This document shows, in pieces, positions 8,931-19,223 of a DNA stretch of 64,000 bases. This DNA comes from Neorhizobium alkalisoli. GTDB taxonomy: Bacteria > Pseudomonadota > Alphaproteobacteria > Rhizobiales > Rhizobiaceae. The DNA is taken from positions 248,001 through 312,000 of the forward strand of contig NZ_PVBN01000001.1 of assembly GCF_002968635.1 (NCBI RefSeq), read 5' to 3'. Positions within the stretch are counted from its first letter, which is position 1; each line of letters opens with the position of its first letter. The translations under genes and the position numbers were made by a program. The notes beneath the pieces were generated by a model. The model saw only the letters and a program-made list of their open reading frames with translations. It was not told the DNA's origin and ran no database searches.

Positions 8931-9199
8931 TTTCTGTTTCCCATCAGTTGCTTTTCCGTCATGCCAAGCAATACCGTAGATAGCAGACGTGCATCGTCTG
9001 CCGGTCGCTCCAAGATGTCGAGGCGCGAAACCTCGTTTTCACGCATCGGTCTTCGAAGAGTCGACTCAGGCATTTGATGAGTTAAATCTAAATTGTTCGT
9101 TAACCATATCGGTTCATTCCTTTGGAATTATTGGCGTAGGGAGCCGAAGTTCGTCCGCATGAGGCGTAGACGGAGATTGTGGACGATCGCGGAGTGGCT
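8931..9199 (+). promoter_or_regulatory. Divergent bcsN / bcsK promoter region
   Basis: A 269-bp intergenic region, AT-rich between about 9070 and 9130, between divergent bcsN and bcsK. It holds GTTAAAT (9081-9087) and GTTAACC (9099-9105), similar to the GTTAAC boxes seen upstream of rem and the flagellins. No clear -35/-10 pair was assigned. Promoters for both units must lie here. Confidence 0.4.
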
Positions 9200-11455
9200 A
9201 TGCGGTTTTCGCTCATTGCATTGACGATCCTGGGCGCTGCCGTCGCGGGAGCCCTTGGTCTCAGTCGTCCCGTAATGGTCGATCCGGCTACCTTGACCAG
9301 TTCAGTGACGCCGAACCCGCAGCCGGGAAAAACGGCCGCACAGCCAGCGACTTTCGCCGCCAAGACGGAGCGGATCGTTGCCCAGCTCATCCAGCCGAAG
9401 CGCCCGGATGAGGCCGGGCGGGCTTCGTCTCCGGTTGTCGTCGCTCAGGCTCCGGCCGTTCCAATACCATCCGCCCCTCCTTCGGAACCGCCACTCTCTG
9501 CAAATCCTCAGGCAACGGAAGCGCAGCCGGAGGTCGATGAAAGCGCGCTCAGATATTTTGCCGCGCGGGGAGACAATGCCCGTCTGCAGGCTGAGATTTC
9601 CAGGCTGAGAACTCTCTATCCGGACTGGACCCCGCCTGCCGACCCTTTGGCGGCACGGGTCACGACCGACCGTCAGCTCGAGAATATGTGGCAGCTCTAT
9701 GCTCAATCCCGCTACGCGGACGTGCGCAGGGCGATTTCCGACCGCCAGGCTGCGGAGCCCGAATGGCAGCCTCCGACCGACCTGCTGGATCGCCTGAAAC
9801 TTGCCGAGGCGCGGGCTGGTCTGGTTACCGCATCGGATGCCGACAACTTCGAAGCGGTGATCCGCATTGCGGCTGAGAATTCAAGCCTGCTCACCTGCAG
9901 CGAGGTCGACGTGCTCTGGCGTGTCGCCGAAGCCTTCGCCAAGACCGAGAAGCCGGGCAGGGCGCGTGACGCCTATGTCTATATTCTCGATAACTGCGAC
10001 AGCACCTCGGAACGTTATGCGACCGCGCAGAAGGCGAGCGAATTGCTGCCGGCGGACATGCTGGAAGAGGTGCTTGCAAAGGAGCGGACGCCATCGGATG
10101 GCAAGCCGGAATTCGAGCCGCTGCGCGACGAGATTGCCCGCCGCCTTGTCGCGCAGGGCAACGATGATGTGAAGCTGGTCGTACCCGAAAAATACGTCGC
10201 CCGTCTCGAGCGTAACGCAGAAGCCTCCGGCATGACGTCCGATGCGTTGCTGCTCGGCTGGTACTTCTATCGGCGCGACAACCTGGGCGGCGCGGAACGC
10301 TGGTTCCGGCGGGCCTTCACCAATGATGAGACGGCGTCCGCCGCGGAAGGGCTGGCTCTGACGCTGATCGCCCAGAAATCGCCGATAGAGGCTGAAGTCG
10401 TGCTCTATCGCTGGCGCGATTCCTCACCCGGGGCCAAAGAGGCCTATCTCGCAGCCGTTGCCAATCTGCTGGCGCTCGATCCGGCTCCTGTGCTGCAGCA
10501 GGAGGTCCTGCAGCGCATGGCGCCGGTTGTTATCGCCTCCCGCAATCCGGCTGCCGCCCAGCAGTTCGGCTGGTATGCCCGTGCGATGCGGCAAATCGAA
10601 ACGGCCGCCGAGTGGTTTCAGGCAGCACTCTCCTGGAAGCCGGATGATGAGCCATCGGCTTATGGTCTGGCGTTGACGCGCAACGACCTTGGCGACAAGG
10701 CCGGCGTTGCGCAAATCCAACGCAACTGGGCTGGACGTTCGGAGCGCATAGCAAGACTGGGCGAGGTCGCCGAACCGGACGGATCGGAGCGGCAGCCACC
10801 GGCCGGCCGGAGCGCTCGGGAGCAATCTTCGGCTTCGGACGAAAGCCTTTCACAGGATGCCTCCAGAACTGCGCGGACGGACATTCGTGAAGTGCGTGCT
10901 GAGACGCCTGCGCCGCGCAGGGCCGCTCGTGTTCAGGCCACGACCCGGAGAGGGCAATGCTGGACAACACAGGATCCGCGACGGATGCCTCCGGAAGCTG
11001 CACTGGCGAGAGGCTGGTGCCTGATGGACCTCAACCGTCCTCTGGAGGCGGCCAAAGCCTTCGATGCGGCCGACGCGAGTTCGTCGGAGGTGGTGCGCTC
11101 CGACGCAGCCTATGGCAAGAGCCTCGCATATCTGCGTGCCGGCCTGACCGACCAGGCATCCGTCGCCGCCGCTGATGCTCCGCAGACGAACGCACGGGCA
11201 GTTGAACTGCAGAGCTCCATTCTGGCGGATCGTGCGCTCAACGCCTTCAAGCTCGGGCGCTACCGCGAGGCACTGATCGTGCTTGATCAGCGGGCGCAGA
11301 TTGTCCCCGAACAGACGGATCTGATGGCGTTGCGCGCCTATGCCCATTTGAACCTTGGCAGGCTCGGTGACGCCCGCCGTATTTTCCAGGCCCTCGCCGA
11401 TATGGGCAACAAGGCCGGCTTGCGCGGACTGGCCGATATGGAAGGCATGAATTGA
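9200..11455 (+). CDS. bcsK: TPR-repeat cellulose-biosynthesis protein (BcsK-like)
   Basis: A 751-residue protein starting MRFSLIALTILGAAVAGALG, an uncleaved or cleaved N-terminal hydrophobic segment that sends the rest to the periplasm. A Pro/Ala-rich linker follows, then helical TPR-like repeats from about residue 110 to the C-terminus, with a low-complexity Arg/Ala/Ser/Glu segment near 530-590. No C-terminal beta-barrel like that of BcsC is present, which fits BcsK of rhizobial cellulose clusters, thought to be a periplasmic scaffold. ATG 9200 is chosen (GGAG at 9191-9194, 5-bp spacing) over GTG 9179. It is divergent from bcsN. The symbol rests on context and architecture. Confidence 0.75.
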   Translation: MRFSLIALTILGAAVAGALGLSRPVMVDPATLTSSVTPNPQPGKTAAQPATFAAKTERIVAQLIQPKRPDEAGRASSPVVVAQAPAVPIPSAPPSEPPLSANPQATEAQPEVDESALRYFAARGDNARLQAEISRLRTLYPDWTPPADPLAARVTTDRQLENMWQLYAQSRYADVRRAISDRQAAEPEWQPPTDLLDRLKLAEARAGLVTASDADNFEAVIRIAAENSSLLTCSEVDVLWRVAEAFAKTEKPGRARDAYVYILDNCDSTSERYATAQKASELLPADMLEEVLAKERTPSDGKPEFEPLRDEIARRLVAQGNDDVKLVVPEKYVARLERNAEASGMTSDALLLGWYFYRRDNLGGAERWFRRAFTNDETASAAEGLALTLIAQKSPIEAEVVLYRWRDSSPGAKEAYLAAVANLLALDPAPVLQQEVLQRMAPVVIASRNPAAAQQFGWYARAMRQIETAAEWFQAALSWKPDDEPSAYGLALTRNDLGDKAGVAQIQRNWAGRSERIARLGEVAEPDGSERQPPAGRSAREQSSASDESLSQDASRTARTDIREVRAETPAPRRAARVQATTRRGQCWTTQDPRRMPPEAALARGWCLMDLNRPLEAAKAFDAADASSSEVVRSDAAYGKSLAYLRAGLTDQASVAAADAPQTNARAVELQSSILADRALNAFKLGRYREALIVLDQRAQIVPEQTDLMALRAYAHLNLGRLGDARRIFQALADMGNKAGLRGLADMEGMN

Positions 11456-11548
11456 CGAAGAAGGGGCTCGCAGGTGCATTTTGCGAGAGGCGCGCGTCAT
11501 GCGGGTATTGTGTCTCTTATTGAGCTAAAACGGGTGCTCTTCTGCCCC

Positions 11549-11663
11549 TATTAACCTTCAGGCAAGGAATTAACCATACAAATTGGAAACCACGGCGAAA
11601 TGGGATGACTGCGGTCTCCCACCAGGCATGAAGCCGCAAAGCCGTACCGGTGACAATCCGGTA
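11549..11663 (+). promoter_or_regulatory. Upstream region of the che operon with late-class leader motif
   Basis: The 366-bp gap 11456-11821 has no gene. It carries two TTAACC boxes (11551-11556 and 11570-11575), then GCATGAAGC (11626-11634) and, 21 bp further on, the perfect hairpin TACCGG-TGACAAT-CCGGTA (11645-11663). The same GCAT..GC / CCGG-N-CCGG pair with 21-23 bp spacing stands before all four flagellin genes in this window, so this is probably the che operon's late-class promoter or leader. The leader to icpA would then be about 150 nt. Confidence 0.6.
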
Positions 11664-11821
11664 TCCGCTCATGAAAATCCAGGAAAGCCTGCGGTGGCCG
11701 CGTTGCCCATGCCCGCCGGATATTGATCCGTGCCGGCAAGCATCTCCGATTCATCTCTGGCGCCTGGCCGACAGGAGCCGCATGCCGCCAATCCTTTGGA
11801 TTGGTATTGACGAATTTGGGG

Positions 11822-13447
11822 ATGGTTTTGGTGCAGGAAACGCCATCGGATCAGGCGCGACGGAACCAGGCAGGCAGCCTGGGCGAGAGACTGGCGTTTG
11901 CCGGCCTCGACGGCGAATTGCGCGATCTCCTGCGCCGTTGCCGCCCGCAGCTGGAGCGCCATCTCAAGACCGGTCTGCGGGATCTCTTTCAACGATTCCA
12001 GTCCTTTCCAGAAGCAGCCCGCAATTTCGACAGCGAGCAGCAGATCGAGCGGCTCCATGATCTTCAGGCATCCCATTGGGGTGTCCTGACGGACGCCCGC
12101 TTCGACGCGCTTTATGCCGAACGGGTAAAGGTTCTTTCCGACACGGAAAGCCGCATGGGTCTCGACCCGCGCTGGCACGTCGCCGGTCATGGCGTCATGT
12201 TGGAGCACCTGATCGCGGGTGCGATCGCCGACCTGGCTCCAAAATCGCTGCTGCCCGGCGGGCGCAAGCGCGAACAGGAGCTTCTCGATCTCGTCGGTGC
12301 GATCACCCGCCTCGTCATGGTGGATGTCGAGATCGCGGTTTCGCTCCGTTTCAACGAGTTGCGCCAGAAACACCAGCGCGCCCTTGCCGAACAGCGGGAG
12401 GCCGATCATGTGCAGACGATCGAAACTTTCTCCGGTGTCGTCAGGGCGCTCGCCGACCGCGATCTCACGGCCTGTCTTCCCGCGGACGTACCGGAAGCCT
12501 ATCGCGAGCTTGCCGATCTTCTGAACCAGGCGATCGCCGGCATCCGCAGTTCGGTCGAGCAATCGGACAGCTACGGGCAGAAAGCGGGCGCTCTCGCGCA
12601 ATCGCTGTCCGAGGGCGCTCAGTCCTTTGCCGCGGCCTCCGAGCAGCAGGCGGTGCGCCTGCAGGATGCGACGCGTGCGCTCACCGACATAGCGGTCAAG
12701 GTCAAGGGAAGCGCCACGGAAACGGTAACCGCCGAAAAGGCAGCGGCTGAAACGCGCCGTTCGGTCGAGGCAAGCGGTGAGATCGTCGGCCGCGCCATCA
12801 GCGCGATGTCAGATATCGAAAGCTCGGCCGAAAAGATCGGCCAGATCATCGGTGTGATCGACGACATTGCTTTCCAGACCAATCTGCTCGCTCTGAATGC
12901 CGGCATCGAGGCAGCGCGGGCCGGCGACAGCGGTCGCGGCTTTGCCGTGGTTGCGCAGGAAGTGCGCGCCCTTGCGCAGCGCTCCGCAGAGGCCGCCCGC
13001 GAGATCAAGACGCTCGTCAACGGCACGAAGTCGCAGGTCGATGCCGGGGTCGAGATGGTTCATCGCACGCAGGATGCGATCGGCGGCATCGTGCGCCAGG
13101 TCTCGGCGATCAACGATGTGATCGCCGGTATCGCCCGCGATACGGGCGATCAGGCCCAGGGCCTCGACCGTCTGACTGCGGAAGTCGGATCGGTGAGCGA
13201 GAGCGTCGCCGCAAACGGCAATCTGGCACTTCGCGCAGGCGAAGGTGCGGACGATCTGCATACCGTGATTCTGGAACTCGGCCGCACGGTCCGTGAGTTC
13301 CGGATCGAACGGCAGAACCGCTATGCGGAGACACGTCGGCCTGCAGCCCCACGCAATCCGCCGGCGCTCGTCGCGATCGCCGGGGCCTCGAGCGAAGGCC
13401 CGGACGAGCGGGAACATCTCTTTCAGAAACGACAAGGAATAAGCTGA
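11822..13447 (+). CDS. icpA: Soluble globin-coupled chemoreceptor-like transducer IcpA
   Basis: About 541 residues with no membrane segment: a protoglobin-type sensor (about residues 25-175), a helical linker, and an MCP signalling domain with the hairpin tip [20 protein letters not shown] (about residues 344-363). It should signal to CheA through CheW in the cytoplasm. In HemAT-type globins the proximal haem ligand is His in HxRIGLxPKW; here the aligned motif is [10 protein letters not shown], with Glu109 in place of His, so haem binding is doubtful. First gene of the che operon, as in Sinorhizobium. The start is uncertain: ATG 11822 or GTG 11831, the latter better spaced from GGGG. Confidence 0.82.
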   Translation: MVLVQETPSDQARRNQAGSLGERLAFAGLDGELRDLLRRCRPQLERHLKTGLRDLFQRFQSFPEAARNFDSEQQIERLHDLQASHWGVLTDARFDALYAERVKVLSDTESRMGLDPRWHVAGHGVMLEHLIAGAIADLAPKSLLPGGRKREQELLDLVGAITRLVMVDVEIAVSLRFNELRQKHQRALAEQREADHVQTIETFSGVVRALADRDLTACLPADVPEAYRELADLLNQAIAGIRSSVEQSDSYGQKAGALAQSLSEGAQSFAAASEQQAVRLQDATRALTDIAVKVKGSATETVTAEKAAAETRRSVEASGEIVGRAISAMSDIESSAEKIGQIIGVIDDIAFQTNLLALNAGIEAARAGDSGRGFAVVAQEVRALAQRSAEAAREIKTLVNGTKSQVDAGVEMVHRTQDAIGGIVRQVSAINDVIAGIARDTGDQAQGLDRLTAEVGSVSESVAANGNLALRAGEGADDLHTVILELGRTVREFRIERQNRYAETRRPAAPRNPPALVAIAGASSEGPDEREHLFQKRQGIS

Positions 13448-13740
13448 TGGCAGCAAAGAAGGCTGGACCGGAGAATCTGAAGCTGGCCGCGGTGCTGGAC
13501 CTCAACGAGGCATCGGTCCTGCACGGCAAGCTGATCTCCATGCGCGGAAGCGACGTCGTGCTCGACGCTTCGGATGTCGATCGGGTCGGTGTGCAATGCG
13601 CGCAGGTCCTGGTCGCAGGCGCCCGGGCCTGGAAAGAAGACAAGAAGTCCTTCGTCGTGGAAAAGGCTTCGGACGCATTTGAGAAGACGATGCAGCTGAT
13701 CGGCATCAATATCGATAATTTGGTTGCTAAGGAGATCTAG
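13447..13740 (+). CDS. cheS: STAS-domain chemotaxis protein CheS
   Basis: A 97-residue single STAS-domain protein. In Sinorhizobium meliloti the equivalent second gene of the che operon, CheS, binds the CheA P2 region and speeds drain of phosphate from CheY1. The conserved STAS strand-turn VVLDASDVDRVGVQCAQVLV lies near residues 35-54. ATG 13447 starts at the last base region of the icpA stop, with the two genes touching, and cheY1 follows after 2 bp, so translation is coupled. No phosphorylatable Ser/Thr assignment was attempted. Confidence 0.82.
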   Translation: MAAKKAGPENLKLAAVLDLNEASVLHGKLISMRGSDVVLDASDVDRVGVQCAQVLVAGARAWKEDKKSFVVEKASDAFEKTMQLIGINIDNLVAKEI

Positions 13741-13742
13741 CA

Positions 13743-14108
13743 ATGAAGAAAAAAGTACTGACGGTGGACGATTCACGGACCATCCGGAACATGCTTCTGG
13801 TGACCCTGAACAATGCAGGTTTTGAAACCATCCAGGCCGAAGACGGCGTCGAGGGCCTCGAAGTCCTCGAAGATGCCAACCCGGATGTGATCGTTACCGA
13901 TATCAACATGCCGCGCCTCGACGGTTTCGGTTTTATCGAAGGCGTTCGTCGCAACGAAAAATATCGCGCCGTGCCGATCCTCGTCCTGACGACGGAAAGC
14001 GACGCCGAAAAGAAGAACCGCGCCCGGCAGGCCGGCGCGACGGGTTGGATCGTAAAGCCCTTCGATCCCGCCAAACTGATTGATGCGATCGAGCGTGTAA
14101 CCGCCTGA
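13743..14108 (+). CDS. cheY1: Chemotaxis response regulator CheY1
   Basis: A 121-residue stand-alone receiver. Acidic pair D9-D10, phospho-acceptor Asp53 in VTDINMP, Thr in LTTES and the Lys of IVKPFDP are all present. In S. meliloti CheY1 acts as a phosphate sink that competes with CheY2 for CheA-P and does not strongly affect the motor itself. It sits directly between cheS and cheA, whose products work with it. Which receiver is sink and which is motor-binding here is inferred from gene order. Confidence 0.92.
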   Translation: MKKKVLTVDDSRTIRNMLLVTLNNAGFETIQAEDGVEGLEVLEDANPDVIVTDINMPRLDGFGFIEGVRRNEKYRAVPILVLTTESDAEKKNRARQAGATGWIVKPFDPAKLIDAIERVTA

Positions 14109-14124
14109 GCCAGGAATTCCTCCG

Positions 14125-16419
14125 ATGGATATGAACGAAATCAAAGAGATCTTCTTTCAGGAATGCGAAGAGCAGCTCGCTGAACTGGAGTCGGGTCTTC
14201 TCAAGCTGAACGACGGGGATCGTGACCCCGAGACGGTGAATGCCGTTTTCCGTGCCGTTCATTCCATCAAGGGCGGGGCGGGTGCCTTCGGTCTCGACGA
14301 TCTGGTCGCTTTCGCCCACGTTTTCGAAACGACCCTCGACTGCGTCCGTTCCGGCAAGCTGGAACCCGGCCAGGACGTGCTGAAGGTCATGCTGAAGTCT
14401 GCCGACGTGCTCGCCGATCTGGTTAGCTCGTCTCGTGACGGTGGCAGTGTGGACGAATCCAGGACCCGCGGCCTCGTCAAGGAACTTGAAGCTCTGGCTC
14501 ATGGCGAGCTGCCGTCAGCCTCCGGTCATGATGCGCCGAAACCGGCCGCAAAGCCGGCCGCGGCTGCCGCTCCCGCGCCGAAGGCGGAAACGCCGAAGCC
14601 CACCGACGACAGCGGTTTTCAGCCGATTCCCTTCACATTTGACGGTTTCGGCCAGGAAGAGGAGCCGGTAATCGAAGGCTCGACCTACGAAGTCGTCTTC
14701 AAGCCACGCCGCGAGCTCTATTCCAAGGGCAATGAAGCAGCGCTCCTGCTGCGCGATCTCTCCCGTGTCGGCGAGATGAGCATTGCCTGCGACACGGATG
14801 CCTTGCCGGATCTCGACAAGATGGACCCGGAAGAGTCCTATTTCAGCTGGAAGATCTCGGTAAAGACCACCAAGAGCGAAGACGACATCCGTATCGTTTT
14901 CGAATTTGCCGAATGGGATTGCGATCTTGAGGTGAAGTTTGCCGACGAGGCTTCTTCGGATGAAGAGCAGCCGATGAGACCGGTTCCCTTTGACCTCTCG
15001 ATCCTTGACGATGCCCCGTCCGCCGAGGACGACGACAAGCAGGCCGAACACGGCGCCGATCAGACCGTTGCCGAAGCCGTGTCGGCCGCCGAGACCGCGA
15101 CCAGCGTTGCGAAGGCCGCCGGAGCTGCCGCTCGCGCTGCCGAACGGAAAGAATCGGCCGCAGCCGCCGCAGCCGCGGCGCAGAACAATGCCGCAGCCGC
15201 CGCCGCTTCGGCCGGACAGACGATCCGCGTCGATCTCGATCGTGTCGACCGCCTCATCAACCTGGTGGGCGAGCTCGTCATCAATCAGGCGATGCTGTCG
15301 CAGAGCGTCATCGAGAACGACGCGACAGGCACGTCTTCGATCAACATGGGCCTCGAAGAGCTGCAACAGCTCACCCGCGAGATCCAGGACTCGGTCATGG
15401 CGATCCGCGCGCAGCCGGTAAAGCCTGTCTTCCAGCGCATGTCCCGTATCGTCCGCGAAGTCGCGGATATGGTGGGCAAGCAGATCCGCCTTGTCACCGA
15501 GGGTGAAAACACGGAAGTGGACAAGACGGTCATCGACAAGCTCGCCGAGCCGTTGACCCACATGATCCGCAATGCCGTCGACCACGGCATCGAATCGCCC
15601 GAAAAGCGCGAAGCCGCCGGCAAGAACCCGGAAGGCACCATCAAGCTTACCGCGAAACACCGTTCGGGCCGCATCCTGATCGAACTGCAGGACGATGGTG
15701 CCGGTATCAACCGCGAGCGCGTTCGACAGAAGGCGATCGACAACGACATCATCGCCGCCGATGCGAACCTGTCGGACGACGAGATCGACAACCTGATCTT
15801 CATGGCGGGCTTTTCCACCGCCGACAAGATCTCCGACATTTCCGGCCGCGGCGTCGGCATGGACGTCGTCAAGCGGTCGATCCAGGCGCTGGGCGGTCGT
15901 ATCTCGATTTCGTCCCGGCCGGGCTTCGGCTCCACTTTCACCATGAGCCTGCCGCTGACGCTCGCAGTCCTCGATGGCATGGTGGTTACGGTCGCAGGCC
16001 AGACGCTGGTCGTACCCTTGACTGCAATCGTCGAAACCCTGCAGCCGGAAGCTTCCGCGATCCACTCCTTCGGCGCGAGCCAGCGGTTGATCTCGATCCG
16101 CAATTCGTTCTGCCCGCTCGTCGATGTCGGCCGGGTCCTGAACTACCGGTCTACCCAGGCGAACCCGGTCGAAGGCGTCGCACTGCTGGTGGAATCGGAA
16201 GGCGGCGGACAGCGCGCCCTCATGGTCGACGCGATCCAGGGCCAGCGCCAGGTGGTCATCAAGTCGCTGGAGGCCAACTACACGCATGTTCCGGGCATTG
16301 CCGCAGCCACCATCCTTGGTGATGGCCGCGTCGCGCTCATCCTCGATGTCGACGCGGTTGTTGCTGCATCGCGTGGTCAGTCGCTCAGACCTGAAATGTC
16401 ACTCGCAGCCACGGGTTAA
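14125..16419 (+). CDS. cheA: Chemotaxis histidine kinase CheA
   Basis: A 764-residue cytoplasmic kinase with domains in CheA order: HPt/P1 (about 1-110, phospho-His46 in AVHSIKGG), a Pro/Ala linker, P2 (about 180-285), an unusually Ala-rich linker (about 325-365), P3 dimerisation (about 365-440), and an ATPase/P4 with N box HMIRNAVDHGIE, G1 DDGAGIN and G2 GRGVGMDVV. The CheW-like P5 domain ends the protein. It autophosphorylates under receptor control and passes phosphate to CheY1, CheY2 and CheB. All catalytic boxes are intact. It follows cheY1 by 16 bp. Confidence 0.95.
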   Translation: MDMNEIKEIFFQECEEQLAELESGLLKLNDGDRDPETVNAVFRAVHSIKGGAGAFGLDDLVAFAHVFETTLDCVRSGKLEPGQDVLKVMLKSADVLADLVSSSRDGGSVDESRTRGLVKELEALAHGELPSASGHDAPKPAAKPAAAAAPAPKAETPKPTDDSGFQPIPFTFDGFGQEEEPVIEGSTYEVVFKPRRELYSKGNEAALLLRDLSRVGEMSIACDTDALPDLDKMDPEESYFSWKISVKTTKSEDDIRIVFEFAEWDCDLEVKFADEASSDEEQPMRPVPFDLSILDDAPSAEDDDKQAEHGADQTVAEAVSAAETATSVAKAAGAAARAAERKESAAAAAAAAQNNAAAAAASAGQTIRVDLDRVDRLINLVGELVINQAMLSQSVIENDATGTSSINMGLEELQQLTREIQDSVMAIRAQPVKPVFQRMSRIVREVADMVGKQIRLVTEGENTEVDKTVIDKLAEPLTHMIRNAVDHGIESPEKREAAGKNPEGTIKLTAKHRSGRILIELQDDGAGINRERVRQKAIDNDIIAADANLSDDEIDNLIFMAGFSTADKISDISGRGVGMDVVKRSIQALGGRISISSRPGFGSTFTMSLPLTLAVLDGMVVTVAGQTLVVPLTAIVETLQPEASAIHSFGASQRLISIRNSFCPLVDVGRVLNYRSTQANPVEGVALLVESEGGGQRALMVDAIQGQRQVVIKSLEANYTHVPGIAAATILGDGRVALILDVDAVVAASRGQSLRPEMSLAATG

Positions 16420-16424
16420 TTTGT

Positions 16425-16892
16425 ATGTCGTACGCCGTGAAAAATCTTGCTCAGGGAAGTCGGGAGCTGATCGCCTTCCGTATCGGTGATCAGGAATTCT
16501 GCGTGAACATCATGTCCGTCCGGGAAATTCGCGGCTGGACGCCCGCCACCCCTATGCCGCATGCGCCGCCTTACGTCATGGGAATCATCAACCTGCGCGG
16601 CGCGGTTCTGCCGATCGTCGATCTGTCGGCTCGCCTTGGAATGCAGGAAGCCGAGCCGACGGCCCGCCACGTCATCATCGTGGCGCAGGTCAAGAGCCGC
16701 ATCGTCGGTCTGCTTGTCGAGGCGGTTTCCGACATCCTCACGATTACCGAGGAGAATATCCAGCCGGTTCCGGAAATTTCTTCCGATCTGGAGAAACAAT
16801 ATGCCCGGGGAATTCTTGCCATCGACAAGCGGATGATCTGCATGATCGAGCTGGACGCCCTCTTCCCGGAAAAGGAAAGCGAAGCCGCATGA
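16425..16892 (+). CDS. cheW: Chemotaxis coupling protein CheW
   Basis: A 155-residue CheW-fold protein (two SH3-like barrels). It contains the family's typical VMGIINLRGAVLPIVDLSAR block near residues 47-66, which contacts CheA-P5 and the receptor tip. It couples receptors, including IcpA, to CheA. It starts 5 bp after cheA and its stop overlaps the cheR start by 4 bp (ATGA), so cheW and cheR are translationally coupled. Confidence 0.94.
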   Translation: MSYAVKNLAQGSRELIAFRIGDQEFCVNIMSVREIRGWTPATPMPHAPPYVMGIINLRGAVLPIVDLSARLGMQEAEPTARHVIIVAQVKSRIVGLLVEAVSDILTITEENIQPVPEISSDLEKQYARGILAIDKRMICMIELDALFPEKESEAA

Positions 16893-17797
16893 AGCCTTTG
16901 GGGGCCATTGAAAGCCGACAGTCACCGGACGACGTGCTTGCCAGCGGGGAATACCCGCTGTCGCGCCGTGACCTGTCCGATATCGCGGCGATGATCTATT
17001 CGGATGCCGGGATCTATCTCAATGATTCCAAGGCATCGCTCGTCTATTCTCGCTTGTCCAAGCACATCCGGGCACTGGGGTTGCGCGGGTTCAGGGACTA
17101 TTGCGAGCTTGTGGCATCGCCGGCAGGCGCGGCAGCGCGACGCGAGATGCTTTCGCATCTGACGACCAACTTCACCCGCTTCTTCCGCGAAAACCATCAC
17201 TTCGAGCACCTGCGTGACGAAGTGCTCCCGGGACTGATCAACCGCGCCAAGAGCGGCGGTCGCGTGCGGATCTGGTCGGCGGCCTGTTCCGACGGACAGG
17301 AGCCCTATTCGATCGCTCTCACGGTATTGTCGCTTTTGCCGAACGCGGTGGACTACGACTTCCGGATTCTCGCGACCGACATCGATCCCAAGATCCTGGC
17401 AGCGGCCCGCGCCGGCATCTATGACGAGAACGCCACTGAAACCATGACGCCGGCCATGCGCAAGCAATGGTTCCGCGAGGTGGACGCAGGCGGCCGCCGC
17501 AAGCTGCAGATCGACGACAAGGTCAAGAAGCTCATCACCTTCAACGAACTGAACCTGATGGCCCAGTGGCCCTTCAAGGGAAGTTTCGACGTCATCTTCT
17601 GCCGTAACGTCGTCATCTATTTCGACGAACCGACGCAGATGAAGATCTGGTCGCGCTTTGCTTCGCAGCTAGGCGACGGCGGGCATCTTTATATCGGTCA
17701 CTCCGAACGGGTTTCCGGCGACGCGAAAAACCTCTTCGACAACATCGGCATCACCACCTATCGGTATGTCGGCAAGAACGCAGGGAGGAAAGCATGA
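16889..17797 (+). CDS. cheR: Chemotaxis protein methyltransferase CheR
   Basis: A 302-residue SAM-dependent methyltransferase that methylates glutamates on chemoreceptors. It has the helical N-terminal domain (about 25-95), then the Rossmann domain with the SAM site [16 protein letters not shown] (about 124-139), the acidic ribose-binding RILATDIDP, and the [14 protein letters not shown] motif (about 230-243). No C-terminal TPR is present. It overlaps cheW and cheB by 4 bp at either end, in the tight che operon. Confidence 0.94.
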   Translation: MKPLGAIESRQSPDDVLASGEYPLSRRDLSDIAAMIYSDAGIYLNDSKASLVYSRLSKHIRALGLRGFRDYCELVASPAGAAARREMLSHLTTNFTRFFRENHHFEHLRDEVLPGLINRAKSGGRVRIWSAACSDGQEPYSIALTVLSLLPNAVDYDFRILATDIDPKILAAARAGIYDENATETMTPAMRKQWFREVDAGGRRKLQIDDKVKKLITFNELNLMAQWPFKGSFDVIFCRNVVIYFDEPTQMKIWSRFASQLGDGGHLYIGHSERVSGDAKNLFDNIGITTYRYVGKNAGRKA

Positions 17798-18834
17798 GCG
17801 TTCCGGCTCGCGTTCTCGTCGTCGACGACTCGCCCACCATGCGTGGACTGATCACCGCCGTCCTCAATTCCGATCCCGAGGTCAATGTCGTTGGCCAGGC
17901 CGGCGACGCGCTCGAAGCGCGCGCGGCGATCAAGCAGCTCAATCCGGATGTGGTGACCCTCGATATCGAAATGCCCAACATGAACGGGCTGGAGTTCCTC
18001 GAGAAGATCATGCGTCTGCGTCCCATGCCGGTGATCATGGTTTCCGCGATGACGCATCACGGCGCCAATGCGACGCTTGCGGCTCTCGAGATCGGCGCAT
18101 TCGATTGCGTCGGCAAACCAAGCCCGGGAGATTCCCGCCCCTTCATGGATCTCGCCGAAAAGGTGAAGGCCGCTGCCCGGTCCGCCCATCGCCGGAGTGC
18201 AGCCGCGCCGGCACCAGCCGTGGCACCGGCCACCGAGTATCGGGTCGGTCGAAAGGTTGTGGCGATCGGTTCTTCAACCGGTGGTGTCGAGGCGCTCATC
18301 ACGGTGCTGCAAAAGTTTCCGCAGAACTGCCCACCGACCGTAATTACTCAACATATGCCTTCGACGTTTACCAAAAGTTTTGCTGAACGTCTTAATCGTA
18401 TCTGTGCTCCTGTGGTGCAGGAAGCGACCGATGGCGCGCGGCTGGAGATCGGCAAGATCTATCTCGCGCCAGGTGGTGAACGGCACCTGCAGGTAGCCAA
18501 TCCGTCGGCGCCATGTTGTCGACTGGTCGAAAGGGATCCGGTGAATGGCCACAGGCCTTCAGTGGATGTTCTCTTCGACTCGGTTGCCGATCTGGCAGGC
18601 CGCAATGCGGTCGGGGTCATCCTGACAGGCATGGGGCGCGACGGAGCTGCCGGTCTGCTGAAGATGCGCAATGCGGGCGCGCGCACCGTCGGACAGAACG
18701 AAAAGACCTGTGTGGTCTACGGCATGCCGAGGGTCGCCCATGAAATCGGGGCCGTCGAGCAACAATTGCCGCTAGGCTCCATAGGAGAAGAAGTGTTGAA
18801 GTTAACAGCCGCCCGAAAAGAAGGTACCGAATAA
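17794..18834 (+). CDS. cheB: Receptor methylesterase/deamidase CheB
   Basis: A 346-residue protein: an N-terminal receiver with phospho-acceptor Asp57 in [10 protein letters not shown], a linker (about 130-150), and a C-terminal esterase with the catalytic Ser in [11 protein letters not shown], His in TQHMPSTFT and Asp in [10 protein letters not shown]. It demethylates and deamidates chemoreceptors when phosphorylated by CheA, giving adaptation. All triad residues are intact. ATGA overlap with cheR and a TAATG junction with cheY2 indicate coupled translation. Confidence 0.95.
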   Translation: MSVPARVLVVDDSPTMRGLITAVLNSDPEVNVVGQAGDALEARAAIKQLNPDVVTLDIEMPNMNGLEFLEKIMRLRPMPVIMVSAMTHHGANATLAALEIGAFDCVGKPSPGDSRPFMDLAEKVKAAARSAHRRSAAAPAPAVAPATEYRVGRKVVAIGSSTGGVEALITVLQKFPQNCPPTVITQHMPSTFTKSFAERLNRICAPVVQEATDGARLEIGKIYLAPGGERHLQVANPSAPCCRLVERDPVNGHRPSVDVLFDSVADLAGRNAVGVILTGMGRDGAAGLLKMRNAGARTVGQNEKTCVVYGMPRVAHEIGAVEQQLPLGSIGEEVLKLTAARKEGTE

Positions 18835-19223
18835 TGTCTCTCGCTGAAAAAATTAAAGTTCTGATCGTCGATGATCAGGTGACCAGCCGCCTGCTGCTCA
18901 GCGACGCCCTGACACAGCTCGGCTTCAAGCAGATCACTTCGGCCGGTGATGGTGAGCAGGGCATGAAGATCATGGCCGAGCAGCCGCACCATCTCGTGAT
19001 TTCGGACTTCAACATGCCGAAGATGGATGGCATCGGCTTCCTGCAAGCCGTCCGCAGCAATCCGAACACGAAAAAAGCAGCCTTCATCATTTTGACGGCC
19101 CAGGGCGACCGTGCCCTGGTGCAAAGGGCAGCCCAGCTCGGGGCAAACAATGTCCTCGCCAAACCGTTCACGATCGAGAAGATGAAGGCCGCCATCGAGG
19201 CGGTGTTTGGAGCATTGAAATGA
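18834..19223 (+). CDS. cheY2: Chemotaxis response regulator CheY2 (motor-binding)
   Basis: A 129-residue receiver with acidic D13-D14, phospho-acceptor Asp58 in [11 protein letters not shown], the Thr of ILTAQG and the Lys of LAKPFTI. By position after cheB it corresponds to S. meliloti CheY2, whose phosphorylated form slows the unidirectional motor. It shares an A with the cheB stop (TAATG) and overlaps cheD by 4 bp. Motor binding is inferred from the homologue. Confidence 0.93.
   Translation: MSLAEKIKVLIVDDQVTSRLLLSDALTQLGFKQITSAGDGEQGMKIMAEQPHHLVISDFNMPKMDGIGFLQAVRSNPNTKKAAFIILTAQGDRALVQRAAQLGANNVLAKPFTIEKMKAAIEAVFGALK

Noticed and set aside
11601..11680. Cobalamin-riboswitch-like core (CCGGTGACAATCCGG) before icpA
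   Set aside because: The hairpin looks like the B12-riboswitch GGTGAAAATCC element, but the preceding AGGGAA and following GCCCCCGCAACTGT-type boxes are missing, and the same element precedes flagellin genes.
14515..16287. 590-codon minus-strand frame
   Set aside because: Antisense of cheA caused by high G+C third positions; His/Arg/Asp-rich without a recognisable domain.
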